Source: Roseibacterium elongatum DSM 19469
Lineage (GTDB): Bacteria > Pseudomonadota > Alphaproteobacteria > Rhodobacterales > Rhodobacteraceae
NCBI RefSeq assembly: GCF_000590925.1
Contig: NZ_CP004372.1
Coordinates: forward strand, 1,469,001-1,533,000
Direction of reading: 5' to 3'
Length of the DNA stretch: 64,000 bases
Position 1 is the stretch's first letter. The number at the start of each line of letters is the position of its first letter. Both the position numbers and the translations under genes were made by a program. Shown here one piece after another: positions 28,582 to 39,581 of this stretch. Under the pieces are notes generated by a model. It made no database searches. It worked only from the letters and a program-made list of their open reading frames with translations, and was not told the origin of the DNA.

Positions 28582-29241
28582 TCACGCCACCGCCGAGCGG
28601 CCCAGCACCTCGATGCAGATGGCGGCGTAACAGGCGATGGTCGCGGCCAGAACGAAGACATGCCAGATCGTGTTGTGAAACGGCAGCTTGTGCCACATCA
28701 GGAACACCACGCCCGAGGAATAGAGGATGCCGCCCGTCGCCAACAGGGCCAGGCCCCAACCGCTGAGCCCGGACAAGAGCGGGCCGCCCAGCACCGCGCC
28801 GGCCCAGCCAAGCCCGAGATACAGCACCAGCGCGATCAGCATCCGCTTGCGCGCGCTGAAGATCACGATCGAGGCCCCGGCCGCCGCCACGCCCCAGATC
28901 GCGGCCAGAAAGCCGGGCGATCCGGGCATCAGCGCCACAAAGGGCGTGTAGGTGCCGGCGATCTTGAAATAGATGGCGGATTGGTCGAGGCGGCGCAGCC
29001 TGTCGGCCCAGTCGGGGCGACGGATCATGTTGTAAAGCGCCGAACATGTCAGCATCGCCAGCAAGGTCAGCGCGTAGATGGTCATGGCCGTGATGGCCGT
29101 CGCGTCCCCGATCCGGATGGCCGCCAGGGCGACCAGGATCGGGCCCGCGATCAGCGCCGCGGCAATTCCGGCGAGATGGACGACGGCGTCGGAAACATAT
29201 TCCGCGCGAGAGTAGGGACGGGGACCTGCAACATGCGACAT
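28582..29241 (-). CDS. Hemolysin III / PAQR family membrane protein
   Basis: 219 residues, seven predicted helices. Motifs: YSRAEYVSDAVVHLAGIAAAL (His in helix 1), SALYNMIRRP, LRRLDQSAIYFKIAGTYTPF, and HKLPFHNTIWHVFVLAA near the C-terminus, matching the conserved Ser/Asp/His metal site of the PAQR/HlyIII family. Haemolytic activity is not implied; family members are thought to act on lipids. Start ATG 29241 (MSHVAGPRP) chosen; a further M lies 18 bp upstream. Confidence 0.9.
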   Translation of the reverse strand: MSHVAGPRPYSRAEYVSDAVVHLAGIAAALIAGPILVALAAIRIGDATAITAMTIYALTLLAMLTCSALYNMIRRPDWADRLRRLDQSAIYFKIAGTYTPFVALMPGSPGFLAAIWGVAAAGASIVIFSARKRMLIALVLYLGLGWAGAVLGGPLLSGLSGWGLALLATGGILYSSGVVFLMWHKLPFHNTIWHVFVLAATIACYAAICIEVLGRSAVA

Positions 29242-29354
29242 AATGTCAATGTACAACAAAATTTGTCGCCGGGCGAGCGTTTTGAAGCCTTTTCATCGTC
29301 TTGAGCGCCGATCCGCCCGCGCAACCGGGGGGCGCCCCGAGGCCGCGCGCACTG

Positions 29355-29564
29355 TCAGCCCCCCTGCTGCCCGCGGAAAAAGACGAAGATCGCGATCAGC
29401 ACGACCGCGACGAACTGGGCGATCAGGCGCCATTGCATGTACTTGTTCGACTGCTTCGAGGCGTCCGCCCCGCCCTTGCGGAACGAGTTGATGCCCAGAA
29501 GCAGGATCACGAGCACGACGAGGCAAGCCAGCATCGCGATGATCAGTAGCGGGTCTTCGGTCAT
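29355..29564 (-). CDS. Twin transmembrane helix small protein (HIG1-like)
   Basis: 69 residues with two helices: LLIIAMLACLVVLVILLLGI and IAQFVAVVLIAIFVFF, joined by a polar loop FRKGGADASKQSNKYMQWR. This is the bacterial HIG1-domain form; some relatives associate with cytochrome oxidase. In many alphaproteobacteria it precedes a cobalamin adenosyltransferase and etfBA; here hlyIII takes that place. Confidence 0.85.
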   Translation of the reverse strand: MTEDPLLIIAMLACLVVLVILLLGINSFRKGGADASKQSNKYMQWRLIAQFVAVVLIAIFVFFRGQQGG

Positions 29565-29643
29565 GGGAACGTCTCTTTCTTGGCCGGGTCGAGGGCGATG
29601 TCATGGGCACGCGGTCCACAAACTGCGCGGCGGTCCGACCTGT

Positions 29644-30471
29644 TTAACCCCGGTCGAGCACCCAGTCGAGCGCGCGGGTCGGCAGAGCCCGCCGCAACCC
29701 GGCCGCGATATGGGCGGGGGCGGTGATGTAGTAGCGGGCCCGCGGGCGGGGGCTTTCGAGGGCATGCACCAGTTTCTTCACCACCGCCTCGGGCGGAAGT
29801 TCGAACGGATCGGGGCCGCGCGCCTCGTACAGGCGTTTGAGCAGGCTGCTGCGATAGAGGTCGGCGCGCGCGCTGTTCTCCCAGTCGATCCAGCGTTCGA
29901 ACCGTGGGATCGACTTGACCCTCAGGTCCGAGGTGACCGGCCCGGTGTTGAGCGTGACGATATGCAAGGGCGTATCGCGCATTTCCAGGCGCAACGTGTC
30001 GGTCAGCCCCTCGAGCGCGTATTTCGTCGCGACATAGGCCCCGCGCCATTTGTATGTGACATAGCCCAGAACCGAGGAATGCTGCACGATGCGCCCCTTT
30101 CCCTGTGCCCGCATCAGGGGAATGACACGCCGGGTCAGGTCATGCACGCCGAAGAGGTTCGCCGCGAAAATCTCCTCCAGTGCGCCGCGGGGCAGATCCT
30201 CGACCGCGCCGGGCAGGCCGAAAGCGCCGTTGTTGAACAGGGCGTCTAGGCGGCCGCCGGTCAGCTCCAGCGCCTCGGACAGCCCCTGGTCGACGCTGCG
30301 GGGGTCGGCATAGTCCAACTGTACGCTGTCGAACCCCGCGTCGCGCAGTTTCTGGACATCGGCGGCCTGTCGGACGCTGGCGATCACATGCCAGCCGCGC
30401 GCCTTCAGCCCATGCGCCGCGGCGTGGCCGATGCCCGACGAACTGCCGGTGATGAGGATGGACCTGCCCAT
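29644..30471 (-). CDS. Short-chain dehydrogenase/reductase (SDR)
   Basis: 275-residue classical SDR. NAD(P) motif ILITGSSSGIGHAAAHGL at the N-terminus, NNGAF for the NNAG motif, catalytic serine in VQHSSVLGYV and YxxxK in AYVATKYALEGLTD. ATG 30471 (MGRSILITG) has GGAG seven bases upstream and is preferred over ATG 30489. Substrate unknown; could be a ketoreductase or steroid-type dehydrogenase. Next gene on the strand is the SH3 protein. Confidence 0.88.
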   Translation of the reverse strand: MGRSILITGSSSGIGHAAAHGLKARGWHVIASVRQAADVQKLRDAGFDSVQLDYADPRSVDQGLSEALELTGGRLDALFNNGAFGLPGAVEDLPRGALEEIFAANLFGVHDLTRRVIPLMRAQGKGRIVQHSSVLGYVTYKWRGAYVATKYALEGLTDTLRLEMRDTPLHIVTLNTGPVTSDLRVKSIPRFERWIDWENSARADLYRSSLLKRLYEARGPDPFELPPEAVVKKLVHALESPRPRARYYITAPAHIAAGLRRALPTRALDWVLDRG

Positions 30472-30538
30472 GGGCGTCTCCGCGTGCATGCCGTTTGGCG
30501 CAAGGGTTAGGTCAGGCCGCGCCGCCGGGCAACCGGCG

Positions 30539-31087
30539 TCAGTTGGCCGGCGCCAGGAAATCCTCGGACATGTAGCCGGTCAAACCGGTTGCGACCACGC
30601 GCAGATGCGCCCAGCCATCGGGCGCGCGTTCGATCAGTTCGACGATCTCGCCTTGGGTCAGCGCCGTCAGGATCGCGTCATCCGTCGAGGGGCCGGCCCG
30701 GAAATTGACGCGATCGCCGGTCACGCGCAAACGCGGCGCGGCCTCGGTCCGCGCGGGGGTCGCTGGGGGCAGGGGATCGGCCGAGGGCTCTTGCGGGGCG
30801 GCGGATACCGGGGCGTCTGGCGACAGCGGGCGCGCGGGCCTGTCCAGGGCGCCTTGGCCGGGGTCGACGACCAGGTCGATCACCAGTTCGTCCCCCGTCT
30901 CGGTGGTCAGCACCAGCCGCCCATCCGCTGTTTCGCGCAGGGCTGCGTCCCGGGGGGCGGCATCCGGCGCGCCGGGCACATCCTCGGTCGGCGCGGGCGC
31001 GCGCGTCATGACCTCGGGCGGGGCGTCGGAAAAGATGATCAGCACCGCCCAGATCACCACGAACAAGATCAGCGTCAGTCGCAACAT
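30539..31087 (-). CDS. SH3 domain-containing membrane-anchored protein
   Basis: 182 residues. One N-terminal helix ([16 protein letters not shown]) anchors it in the inner membrane; a long acidic Pro/Ala-rich linker (residues 25-115) follows, then a bacterial SH3b domain: [39 protein letters not shown]3b domains bind cell-wall peptides, so a role near peptidoglycan is possible. Divergent from parC; the 148-bp gap carries the parC promoter. Confidence 0.8.
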   Translation of the reverse strand: MLRLTLILFVVIWAVLIIFSDAPPEVMTRAPAPTEDVPGAPDAAPRDAALRETADGRLVLTTETGDELVIDLVVDPGQGALDRPARPLSPDAPVSAAPQEPSADPLPPATPARTEAAPRLRVTGDRVNFRAGPSTDDAILTALTQGEIVELIERAPDGWAHLRVVATGLTGYMSEDFLAPAN

Positions 31088-31196
31088 GTGCCGCTCGGAT
31101 CCCTTGCTTGGCGTCTCGCGGGTGTATGGGGCGCCGACCGGTCCCGCCCCCCCGACCTTTTCCACAACTCATTCCCGTTGGCCAGCCGTTGTCGGC

Positions 31197-31225
31197 TTGC
31201 CGCATGTTTCCGGCCGGTCTATCAC
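31197..31225 (+). promoter_or_regulatory. Possible parC promoter with very short leader
   Basis: TTGCCG (31197-31202), 17-bp spacer, TATCAC (31220-31225). The predicted start of transcription is only a few bases before the ATG at 31236, so the mRNA may be nearly leaderless. Confidence 0.4.
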
Positions 31226-31235
31226 AGCCCATAGT

Positions 31236-33554
31236 ATGACCGAGCAGGACCCCCCACAAGATGACCGGTTGGATGATGACCGGCTAAGCGCCGAGCCGCT
31301 CTCGCGCGCGATTGGATCGCGCTACCTGCAATATGCGCTGTCGACGATCATGCACCGGGCCCTGCCCGATGCGCGCGATGGGCTGAAGCCGGTGCATCGG
31401 CGCATCCTGTATGCGATGCGCGAACTGCGCCTCGGCTCGACCGGTGGGTTTCGGAAATCGGCCAAGATCTCGGGCGACGTGATGGGGAACTATCACCCGC
31501 ATGGCGACGCCGCGATCTACGATGCGATGGCCCGTCTGGCGCAGGATTTCGTCATTCGCTACCCGCTTGTCGACGGTCAGGGCAATTTCGGAAATATCGA
31601 CGGCGACAACCCCGCCGCCAGCCGCTACACCGAGGCGCGCATGACGGCGATGGCCGAGGCGCTGATGCAGGGTCTCGACGAGAACGCCGTTGATTTTCGC
31701 GACAATTACGATGGCACGCTGCAAGAGCCCGAGGTTCTGCCCGCCACGGTGCCGAACCTTCTGGCCAATGGCGCAAGCGGGATCGCCGTGGGCATGGCGA
31801 CCAACATTCCGCCGCATAACCTCGACGAGCTGGTCGGCGCCTGTCTGCACCTGATCAAGACCCCCGACGCGCGCGACGAGACGCTGCTGAACTATGTGCC
31901 TGGTCCCGATTTCCCGACCGGCGGCACCATTGTCGAGCCGCGCGAAAACATCGCCGAGGCCTATCGCACAGGCCGCGGCGCGTTCCGCCTGCGCGCCAGA
32001 TGGGAGACCGAGGATCTGGGCCGGGGACAGTGGCAGATCGTCGTCACCGAGATCCCCCATCAGGTGCAGAAATCGAAGCTGATCGAAAAACTGGCCGAGC
32101 TGATCCAGACAAAGAAGGTTCCGATCCTGGCCGATGTGCGCGACGAATCGGCCGATGACATCCGGATCATTCTCGAACCGCGCAGCAAGAACGTGGACCC
32201 CGACGTGCTGATGGGCACACTGTTTCGCCAGTCCGATCTGGAAACCCGGTTCAGCCTGAACATGAACGTGCTGATCGACGGGCGCACGCCCAAGGTCTGT
32301 TCGCTGAAGGAGGTTCTGCGCGCATTTCTCGATCATCGCCGCGAGGTTCTGTTGCGCCGCGCGCAGCACCGGCTGGAAAAGATCGACCATCGCCTCGAGG
32401 TGTTGGAAGGCTTCCTGATCGCGTTCCTGAACCTCGACCGCGTCATCGACATCATCCGCTACGACGAGGCGCCCAAGCCGGCCCTCATGCGCGAGGATTG
32501 GGGCCGGTCCTTCGTGCGCGCCACCTCCGAGGCGGATTACGCCACGCCGCCGCCGGGCGATGGCGAACTGACCGAGGTGCAGGCCGAGGCCATCCTCAAC
32601 ATGCGTCTGCGCAGCTTGCGGCGGCTCGAGGAAATGGAACTGATCCGCGAGCGTGACGCCCTGATGGAGGAGCGCGCCGACCTCGAGGACCTTCTGTCGG
32701 ATGAGGCCCTGCAATGGGGCCGCATCGCCGACGAGCTGCGCGACGTGCGCGCGCGCTTCGGTGCCAAGACGCCGGGCGGGGCGCGGCGCACCGGCTTTGC
32801 CGAGGCGGGCGAAACCCCGGACGTGCCGATCGAGGCGATGATCGAGCGCGAGCCGATTACGGTGGTCTGTTCGCGCATGGGCTGGATCCGGGCGATGAAG
32901 GGGCATATCGACCTGTCCTCGGACCTGAAGTTCCGCGATGGCGACGAAGGGCGCTTCGTCTTTCATACCGAAACCACGGACAAGTTGCTGATCCTCGGCT
33001 CGCAGGGCCGCGTTTACACCCTGCCGGCGGCCAATCTGCCTGGGGGGCGCGGCCTGGGCGAGCCCGTGCGCCTGATGGTCGATCTGCCCAATGAGGCCGA
33101 GATCGTGGACCTGTTCGTGTACCGGCCCGGCGGCAAGCGGCTGTTGGCGTCGTCGTCGGGCGATGGGTTCATCGTGCCCGAGGACGAGATGCTGGCGCAG
33201 ACCCGCACCGGCAAGCAGGTGCTCAACGTCCGTGGCGATGTGGTGGCCAAGGTCTGCGTGCCCCTGGCCGACGGCGACGACGAGGTCGCGGTGGTCGGCG
33301 AAAACCGCAAGTTGCTGGTGTTCCCGATTGCCGAGTTGCCCGAGATGGCCCGTGGCAAGGGCGTGCGCCTGCAGAAATACAAGGATGGCGGCCTGTCGGA
33401 CGCGCGCAGCTTCCGCCTTTCCGATGGGCTGAGCTGGCTCGATCCCGCCGGGCGCACCCGGACCGAGGCCGACCTGACCGAATGGGCCGGAAAACGCGCC
33501 AGCGCCGGCCGGATGGCGCCGCGCGGCTTCCCGCGCGACAATCGGTTCACCTGA
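31236..33554 (+). CDS. parC: DNA topoisomerase IV subunit A
   Basis: Cuts and rejoins DNA to decatenate daughter chromosomes, with ParE. 772 residues, ParC length rather than GyrA. Motifs: [20 protein letters not shown], the quinolone region [22 protein letters not shown], and the active-site tyrosine in [14 protein letters not shown]. The C-terminal pinwheel repeats are short and irregular, as in ParC. ATG 31236 chosen; the frame is open upstream but this is the other strand of the SH3 gene. The His/Gly at the quinolone position looks wild-type. Confidence 0.95.
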   Translation: MTEQDPPQDDRLDDDRLSAEPLSRAIGSRYLQYALSTIMHRALPDARDGLKPVHRRILYAMRELRLGSTGGFRKSAKISGDVMGNYHPHGDAAIYDAMARLAQDFVIRYPLVDGQGNFGNIDGDNPAASRYTEARMTAMAEALMQGLDENAVDFRDNYDGTLQEPEVLPATVPNLLANGASGIAVGMATNIPPHNLDELVGACLHLIKTPDARDETLLNYVPGPDFPTGGTIVEPRENIAEAYRTGRGAFRLRARWETEDLGRGQWQIVVTEIPHQVQKSKLIEKLAELIQTKKVPILADVRDESADDIRIILEPRSKNVDPDVLMGTLFRQSDLETRFSLNMNVLIDGRTPKVCSLKEVLRAFLDHRREVLLRRAQHRLEKIDHRLEVLEGFLIAFLNLDRVIDIIRYDEAPKPALMREDWGRSFVRATSEADYATPPPGDGELTEVQAEAILNMRLRSLRRLEEMELIRERDALMEERADLEDLLSDEALQWGRIADELRDVRARFGAKTPGGARRTGFAEAGETPDVPIEAMIEREPITVVCSRMGWIRAMKGHIDLSSDLKFRDGDEGRFVFHTETTDKLLILGSQGRVYTLPAANLPGGRGLGEPVRLMVDLPNEAEIVDLFVYRPGGKRLLASSSGDGFIVPEDEMLAQTRTGKQVLNVRGDVVAKVCVPLADGDDEVAVVGENRKLLVFPIAELPEMARGKGVRLQKYKDGGLSDARSFRLSDGLSWLDPAGRTRTEADLTEWAGKRASAGRMAPRGFPRDNRFT

Positions 33555-33679
33555 GCCCTGCGTCGCGCCGCATCGGCAGGAAGGTCACGCTGACCGGGCT
33601 GTGATGGCGGGTGGGTTTACCTTTCGGCCCGGCCTGCGTTATCGACGGCGGCAACACCTTGCCGAGGAGACGTATCCAG

Positions 33680-34309
33680 ATGCGCCTGTCCCGCTTTGCC
33701 CCGCTTGCCCTTGTCGCGCTTCTGGCGGCCTGTGCCGCCGGCGACCCGCTGGAGGAAGACCTTCCCGATATGGGCGACTTCCGCCTGGCCCATAACATCG
33801 TGGTGGCCGACAACGCGCAGCAGGTCCCGCCCTCGCGCAATGCCGAACCCGAGGAATGGGTCGCGATCCTCGAATCCGAGATCGACCGCCGGTTCGGCGC
33901 CTATGAGGGCGACCGCCTCTACCATATCGGCGTGGCCGTCGACGGTTACGCCCTTGCGCCCCCGGGCATTCCGATCGTGTTGCAGCCGCGCTCGGTTTTG
34001 ATCCTGTCGGTCAACATCTGGGATGACGAGTTGGGCCGCAAACTGCATGACGAACCCGAGCAGATCATGGTGTTCGAAGGCGCAAGCGCCGAGACCATGC
34101 TGGTCGGATCGGGGATCGCGCGCAGCCGAAACGAGCAGATGCAGATCCTCGCCCGCAATGCCGCGCGCCGTATCCAGTTGTTCATGCTGGAAAACCCAGA
34201 CTGGTTCAGCATCGACCCCAACGCGGCGGAAGAGTCGCTCGACGCCGTCGAGGCGCTTGCCGAGGAGGCCGAGGCCACGCCCGAGCCCGCCGCGGCCGCA
34301 ACGCAGTAA
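33680..34309 (+). CDS. Putative lipoprotein, unknown function
   Basis: 209 residues. Signal peptide with a lipobox: [13 protein letters not shown], cleavage before the cysteine near residue 19. The mature part has [20 protein letters not shown] and a C-terminal Ala/Glu-rich tail. I do not recognise a domain. ATG 33680 chosen, since the signal peptide starts there. It lies between parC and tuf and has no obvious partner. Confidence 0.7.
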   Translation: MRLSRFAPLALVALLAACAAGDPLEEDLPDMGDFRLAHNIVVADNAQQVPPSRNAEPEEWVAILESEIDRRFGAYEGDRLYHIGVAVDGYALAPPGIPIVLQPRSVLILSVNIWDDELGRKLHDEPEQIMVFEGASAETMLVGSGIARSRNEQMQILARNAARRIQLFMLENPDWFSIDPNAAEESLDAVEALAEEAEATPEPAAAATQ

Positions 34310-34376
34310 CCGGGGAGAGCGCTGGGGCACGCGGCCGTCGTGGGGCCGGTTCCCCGGTCGCAGGTCAGATCGCACC

Positions 34377-34405
34377 TTGATTTTTTCGCGCGGGCCGAAT
34401 ACGTC
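34377..34405 (+). promoter_or_regulatory. Possible promoter for tuf copy 1
   Basis: TTGATT (34377-34382), 17-bp spacer, TACGTC (34400-34405), 72 bp before the ATG. The -10 is weak, but a T-run overlaps the -35 region and no other candidate fits. Confidence 0.35.
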
Positions 34406-34476
34406 GCCCGCGATGTTGAACCGGGCCCCGGCACGAACCGTGCGGAGGGGCCCCCGAACGGACGGGGCGCCAGCCA

Positions 34477-35673
<1,197 letters not shown>

Positions 35674-35725
35674 ATCAGGCCATTCGTCCGACAGTCCAAC
35701 GGTCCACGGGCCGACTGACATCGAG

Positions 35726-35754
35726 AAAAGCCGCGGCATCGCCCGCGGCTTTTT
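35726..35754 (+). terminator. tuf copy 1 terminator
   Basis: A perfect stem (AAAAGCCGCGG with partner CCGCGGCTTTT, 6-nt loop) followed by TTTTT, 74 bp past the tuf stop. The rest of the 261-bp gap to the next gene holds nothing I can identify. Confidence 0.85.
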
Positions 35755-35913
35755 GCTGTTTGCACAGGGCCGCCCCCGACCCTGAGCGGCCTTTGCCGCG
35801 ATTTGCGCCGGTCGCGTCGGCGTGATAGCAGGACCTATCGACAACGGGAGGCGCAGATGGATCAGCCGCTTTGATTGCTCAGTCCTGATCGCAACAAAGA
35901 CAAAGGCTTATCC

Positions 35914-36576
35914 ATGCCCGGACTCCGTCCTTTTCCCGCCCCCGACATGCCGCATCCCATCCCGCTGCCCGATGGCAGCCGCCACGCCGGCACCGTCTTT
36001 CTGTCCGCCGTCATCGACCATCCGCGCATGGGGGTCGGCGCCTATTCCTACGCCTCGGCGCATCATCCGCCCGCCGATTGGGCCGCGCATCTGGCGCCCT
36101 ATCTCTATCCGTTCAGTCCCGAACGGCTGGTGATCGGGAAATTCTGCCAGATCGCCAGCGGGGTCGAGTTCATCACCGCATCGGCCAATCACCGTCATGA
36201 CGGGTTTTCCACTTTCCCCTTCGCGGTGTTCGGGGGCGGCCCGGTCGAGGGGCGGGCCTCCATGCCCGCGCCCGGTCCCGATACCGTGATCGGCAACGAT
36301 GTCTGGATCGGCACGGGCGCGCGCATCTTGCCGGGTGCGCGCATCGGCTCGGGCGCGATCATCGGCGCCGGGGCGGTCGTCGCGGGCGATGTTGCGCCCT
36401 ATTCGGTGATGGCGGGCAACCCGGCGCGGCGCGTGCGACCACGCTTTGCCCCCGAGGTGGCGGCCCGACTGCTCGACATCGCGTGGTGGGATTGGCCAAT
36501 CGAGAAAATCCTCGCCCATGAGGCGGCCATTTGCGGGGCCGATCTGAGCATGCTTGAACAGGCCACCCGCCGCTGA
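35914..36576 (+). CDS. Xenobiotic-type hexapeptide acetyltransferase (CatB/VatD-like)
   Basis: 220-residue left-handed beta-helix protein. The hexapeptide part reads [54 protein letters not shown], which matches the chloramphenicol/streptogramin acetyltransferase (XAT) type; the catalytic-type histidine may be in [14 protein letters not shown]. Substrate unknown; many chromosomal members are not resistance genes. ATG 35914 chosen. It lies between tuf and gnd, an uncommon place. Confidence 0.8.
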   Translation: MPGLRPFPAPDMPHPIPLPDGSRHAGTVFLSAVIDHPRMGVGAYSYASAHHPPADWAAHLAPYLYPFSPERLVIGKFCQIASGVEFITASANHRHDGFSTFPFAVFGGGPVEGRASMPAPGPDTVIGNDVWIGTGARILPGARIGSGAIIGAGAVVAGDVAPYSVMAGNPARRVRPRFAPEVAARLLDIAWWDWPIEKILAHEAAICGADLSMLEQATRR

Positions 36577-36643
36577 GGCAGGTTGGTTGCGGCGTGAAAG
36601 AACCCATCTGACAGGGACTGCCGCACAGCAAAGGAGGCCCCTG

Positions 36644-38056
36644 ATGACGCGCACCCCCGAGATCGGCTTGATCGGCCTTGGCACGATGGGCGCGAACCTT
36701 GCCCTCAATATCGCCGAGGCAGGCCATGTCATCGCCGTGTTCAATCGCACGTCGGACAGGACGCGGCGCTTTGTCGAGGGGGCGGGGCCGCTTGCCGACC
36801 GGATCGTGCCGGCCGAGACGCTGAACGCTTTCGTTGACGGTTTGGCGCGGCCGCGCCGCATCCTGTTGATGGTTCCGGCCGGCGCGCCGGTCGATGAGCA
36901 GATCGCCGCGCTGCGCCCGCTGCTGGACACCGGGGATATTCTCATCGACGGCGGCAATTCGGACTGGCAGGACAGCGCGGCCCGCGCCGAAAGCCTGCAG
37001 CGCGACGGTCTGGGGTATCTCGGGCTGGGCGTGTCGGGCGGCGCCGAGGGCGCGCGGCATGGGCCGTCGATGATGGCCGGGGGTGCGCCCGAGGCCTATG
37101 CGGCCGTGGGGCCGATCCTTGATGACATCGCGGCGCGGTTCGACGCGACCCCCTGTGTGGCGTGGCTGGGTCACGGCGGGGCAGGGCATTTCGTCAAGGC
37201 CGTTCACAACGGCATCGAGTATGCCGACATGCAGATGATCGCCGAGGTCTATGGCCTGATGCGCGACGGGCAACGGCGCCCCGATGCCGAGATCGCGCAG
37301 GTCTTTGGGCGGTGGAACGCGGGGCCGCTGGAAAGCTATCTGATCGAGATCACCGCCGAGGTCGCGGGCACGACCGACCCCGAGACCGGCAAGCCCATCC
37401 TGTCGCTGATCCGCGACCGGGCCGGGCAAAAAGGCACGGGCCGCTGGACGGTGATGGATGCGCAGCGCCGGGCCGCCCCCTTGCCCGCTGTCGAGGCCGC
37501 GGTGACGGCGCGGGTGCTGTCGGGTGAAGACGCATGGCGCAGCGCGGGCGCGCGCCTGTTCCCGCAACCCAAGCGCGCGATCGCTCTGCCCGATGACAAC
37601 TTTGAACGGGCATTGCTGGCGGGCAAGATCCTGGCCTATTCTCAGGGCTTCGCCCTGTTGGCCCGCGCGGCCCGTGACGAGGGGTGGGACATGTCGCTGG
37701 CCATGGTGGCGCAGATCTGGCGGGCGGGGTGTATCATCCGCTCGGGGCTGCTTGACGAAATGGCCGACGCCCTGGCGCAAGATGGGCCCGACAGCCTGCT
37801 GGCCTTTGCCCCCGGATTTGCCCGCCGCCTGCAAGACGGGGTTCCCGCGCTCAGGCGCGTTGTCGCCGAGGCGACGCTGGCCGGTGTGCCGGTGCCGGCG
37901 CTGTCCGCGGCCTTGGGCCATTTCGACCAGCTCAGGCAGGCGCGGGGAACGGCCAACCTGATCCAGGGGCTGCGCGACAGGTTCGGCGCGCATGGGTTCG
38001 AACGGCTGGACAGGCCGGGGGAAACCGGGCTGCACGGGCCGTGGGGCGACGCGTGA
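36644..38056 (+). CDS. gnd: 6-phosphogluconate dehydrogenase, decarboxylating
   Basis: 470 residues, oxidises 6-phosphogluconate to ribulose-5-phosphate with NADP. Rossmann motif GLIGLGTMGANLALNIAEAGH at the N-terminus; VSGGAEGARHGPSMMAGG and HFVKAVHNGIEYADMQMI contain the catalytic Lys and the substrate site; RDRAGQKGTGRWT follows. The ATG at 36644 has a perfect AGGAGG nearby. In alphaproteobacteria glucose is mostly used by the Entner-Doudoroff route, so this gives the oxidative pentose phosphate alternative. Starts 68 bp after the acetyltransferase stop. Confidence 0.95.
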   Translation: MTRTPEIGLIGLGTMGANLALNIAEAGHVIAVFNRTSDRTRRFVEGAGPLADRIVPAETLNAFVDGLARPRRILLMVPAGAPVDEQIAALRPLLDTGDILIDGGNSDWQDSAARAESLQRDGLGYLGLGVSGGAEGARHGPSMMAGGAPEAYAAVGPILDDIAARFDATPCVAWLGHGGAGHFVKAVHNGIEYADMQMIAEVYGLMRDGQRRPDAEIAQVFGRWNAGPLESYLIEITAEVAGTTDPETGKPILSLIRDRAGQKGTGRWTVMDAQRRAAPLPAVEAAVTARVLSGEDAWRSAGARLFPQPKRAIALPDDNFERALLAGKILAYSQGFALLARAARDEGWDMSLAMVAQIWRAGCIIRSGLLDEMADALAQDGPDSLLAFAPGFARRLQDGVPALRRVVAEATLAGVPVPALSAALGHFDQLRQARGTANLIQGLRDRFGAHGFERLDRPGETGLHGPWGDA

Positions 38057-38222
38057 CATGGCCTGACGGGTTGCTCTGTCAGGGGGCAGTCGCGCGTGCC
38101 GTGTCGCGCATTCGCTGAAAAACCGGCGTGTCCCTGCGCCCGTGCCTCGGCGCATGGCGCGATCCGCTCTGGCTAGCCGTGGCTTGCCCCATGACAGGCC
38201 GGGAAAACCGCGGTTTCGCGTC

Positions 38223-38251
38223 TGGACAAGTCTGCGAAATGCGCCTATCCC
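38223..38251 (+). promoter_or_regulatory. tRNA-Trp promoter
   Basis: TGGACA (38223-38228), 17-bp spacer, TATCCC (38246-38251), ending 12 bp before the tRNA 5' end. Placement fits a dedicated stable-RNA promoter. Confidence 0.6.
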
Positions 38252-38263
38252 GCTGTGCGACAC

Positions 38264-38339
38264 AGGGGTGTAGCTCAGTTGGTAGAGCATCGGATTCCAA
38301 ATCCGACGGTCGGGGGTTCGAGTCCCTCCGCCCCTGCCA
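38264..38339 (+). tRNA. trnW: tRNA-Trp (CCA anticodon)
   Basis: 76 nt. The acceptor arms AGGGGTG and CGCCCCT pair with one T-G; the D-arm CTCAGTTGGTAGAGC, the anticodon stem CGGATT/AATCCG with anticodon CCA at 38297-38299, and the T-arm GGGGGTTCGAGTCCCTC are all clear. The 3' CCA is encoded. It keeps its usual place before secE-nusG, but with two extra genes between. Confidence 0.97.
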
Positions 38340-38526
38340 AGTCAGATCCGACCATTTGAAGAACCTCAACGCATGGCGCACTAGTGTGGCCTGGCCGCCG
38401 CGGCACGCCTGGCAGGCGCGTGGGCGCATGCCATCTGCGGTCCGACGCCTTGACCTGCGTCATGCCCCCACTGGCACGGGCCGGTTTATGATTGCTGCTG
38501 AAACGAACCCCCAGGAGGTTTCAGCC

Positions 38527-38930
38527 ATGATTCGAACCGCGTATCTCGCCCTTGTCACCGCCCTTGCCGTGGCCCTGTCCGGCCTGGCGGCGGCGCCCGC
38601 CGTCGCGCAGCAGTTCTTGGGCCAGTACACGGCCTATATCGGCGGGCAGGACCTGTATAATTCCAACGGTTTGCGCCTGACCGAGCATTGGCAGATCCTG
38701 CGGCGGATCGGGCGAATGTGCATCGCTTCGGCATTTCGCAGCCCGGGGATGAATGGGACCCCTGGTTCGGCGACTACAACGCCCGTGGCCGGATGGAACA
38801 GTTGATCATGCAGGGCAGCGCCGACCCCGTTGCGCGCCAGAACATCATCAATGGCGGTGCGACGGTCGTGGTGCAGGTCTATGGCTGGAACGGCCAACCC
38901 TCGCGCATCGACGTTCAGGTCTATCGCTAG
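38527..38930 (+). pseudogene. Small exported protein of unknown function, frameshifted
   Basis: The ATG at 38527 opens a signal peptide (MIRTAYLALVTALAVALSG to AVAQQ) and a mature start QFLGQYTAYIGGQDLYNSNG, then LTEHWQILR. Near 38704 the frame turns to nonsense, while the -1 frame continues DRANVHRFGISQPGDEWDPWF to the stop at 38930 (about 135 residues in all). Inserting one base after CTGCGGC (for example to restore a glutamine codon) joins them. The sequence is otherwise intact, so this is a recent mutation or an assembly error. Function unknown. A purine-rich ribosome site, CAGGAGG, precedes the ATG. Confidence 0.65.
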
Positions 38931-38939
38931 GGGGGCGGC

Positions 38940-39443
38940 TCAGTTGCGGAACCCCAACAGCGCAACACCATAGGCCGCGATTTCCCGCAAGGCCCCTTTG
39001 ATCTGCGGCCAGATCCGCCCCCCGCGCAGCGGCGGGGCGGCCACGTCGGCGCGCAACCCCGCGCGCCGCGCGAGCAACCGCACGCGGGGCAGGTGATAGC
39101 GGTCGGTCACGATCAGCGCGCGTCCGAGGGACAGTCGCGCAAGGATCGGCTGGGCGAAACGGATGTTTTCCCCCGTGCGCACCGAGCGGTCCTCGAGGTG
39201 GATCGCCTCGGCCGGGACATGGGCCGCGATGAGCAGGCGGCGCATCACTTCGGCCTCGGAGGGCGGGTGTCGCCCAAGCCCGCCACAGGGTATGACCGCA
39301 CGCCCGCGCCCGGCATGCCAAAGGCGCGCGGCCATTTCGGTCCGCCGTTTCAACGTGGGTGAGGGCCGTTCGCCGGGCCACACGGCGGCACCCAGAATGA
39401 GGATCGCCTCGTCCGGGCGATCGGTGTCATGTGCGGCGTCCAC
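38940..39443 (-). CDS. YdcF family protein (DUF218)
   Basis: 167 residues. Core motifs: AILILGAAVWPGERPSPTLKRRTEMAARLW, PCGGLGRHPPSEAEVMRRLL, DRSVRTGENIRFAQPIL and LIVTDRYHLPRVRLLARRAG, matching DUF218/YdcF, which binds nucleotide-like ligands; function is unknown. No signal peptide or clear membrane helix. Antisense to its neighbours, between the broken secreted protein and secE. Confidence 0.85.
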   Translation of the reverse strand: MDAAHDTDRPDEAILILGAAVWPGERPSPTLKRRTEMAARLWHAGRGRAVIPCGGLGRHPPSEAEVMRRLLIAAHVPAEAIHLEDRSVRTGENIRFAQPILARLSLGRALIVTDRYHLPRVRLLARRAGLRADVAAPPLRGGRIWPQIKGALREIAAYGVALLGFRN

Positions 39444-39523
39444 TGTCGTGCCTCCGAACGGGTGGCTTCAGGCTATCATGCAGCCCGGCGCGCGCCAGCC
39501 GTGATCTTGCGGTGACGCATCGC

Positions 39524-39552
39524 TTGCGCCCTGGGATCGTCATGCGTATATG
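39524..39552 (+). promoter_or_regulatory. Possible secE-nusG promoter
   Basis: TTGCGC (39524-39529), 17-bp spacer, TATATG (39547-39552), 30 bp before the secE ATG. Confidence 0.45.
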
Positions 39553-39581
39553 CACCCTGATCCGACACAAGGGACCAAGCC

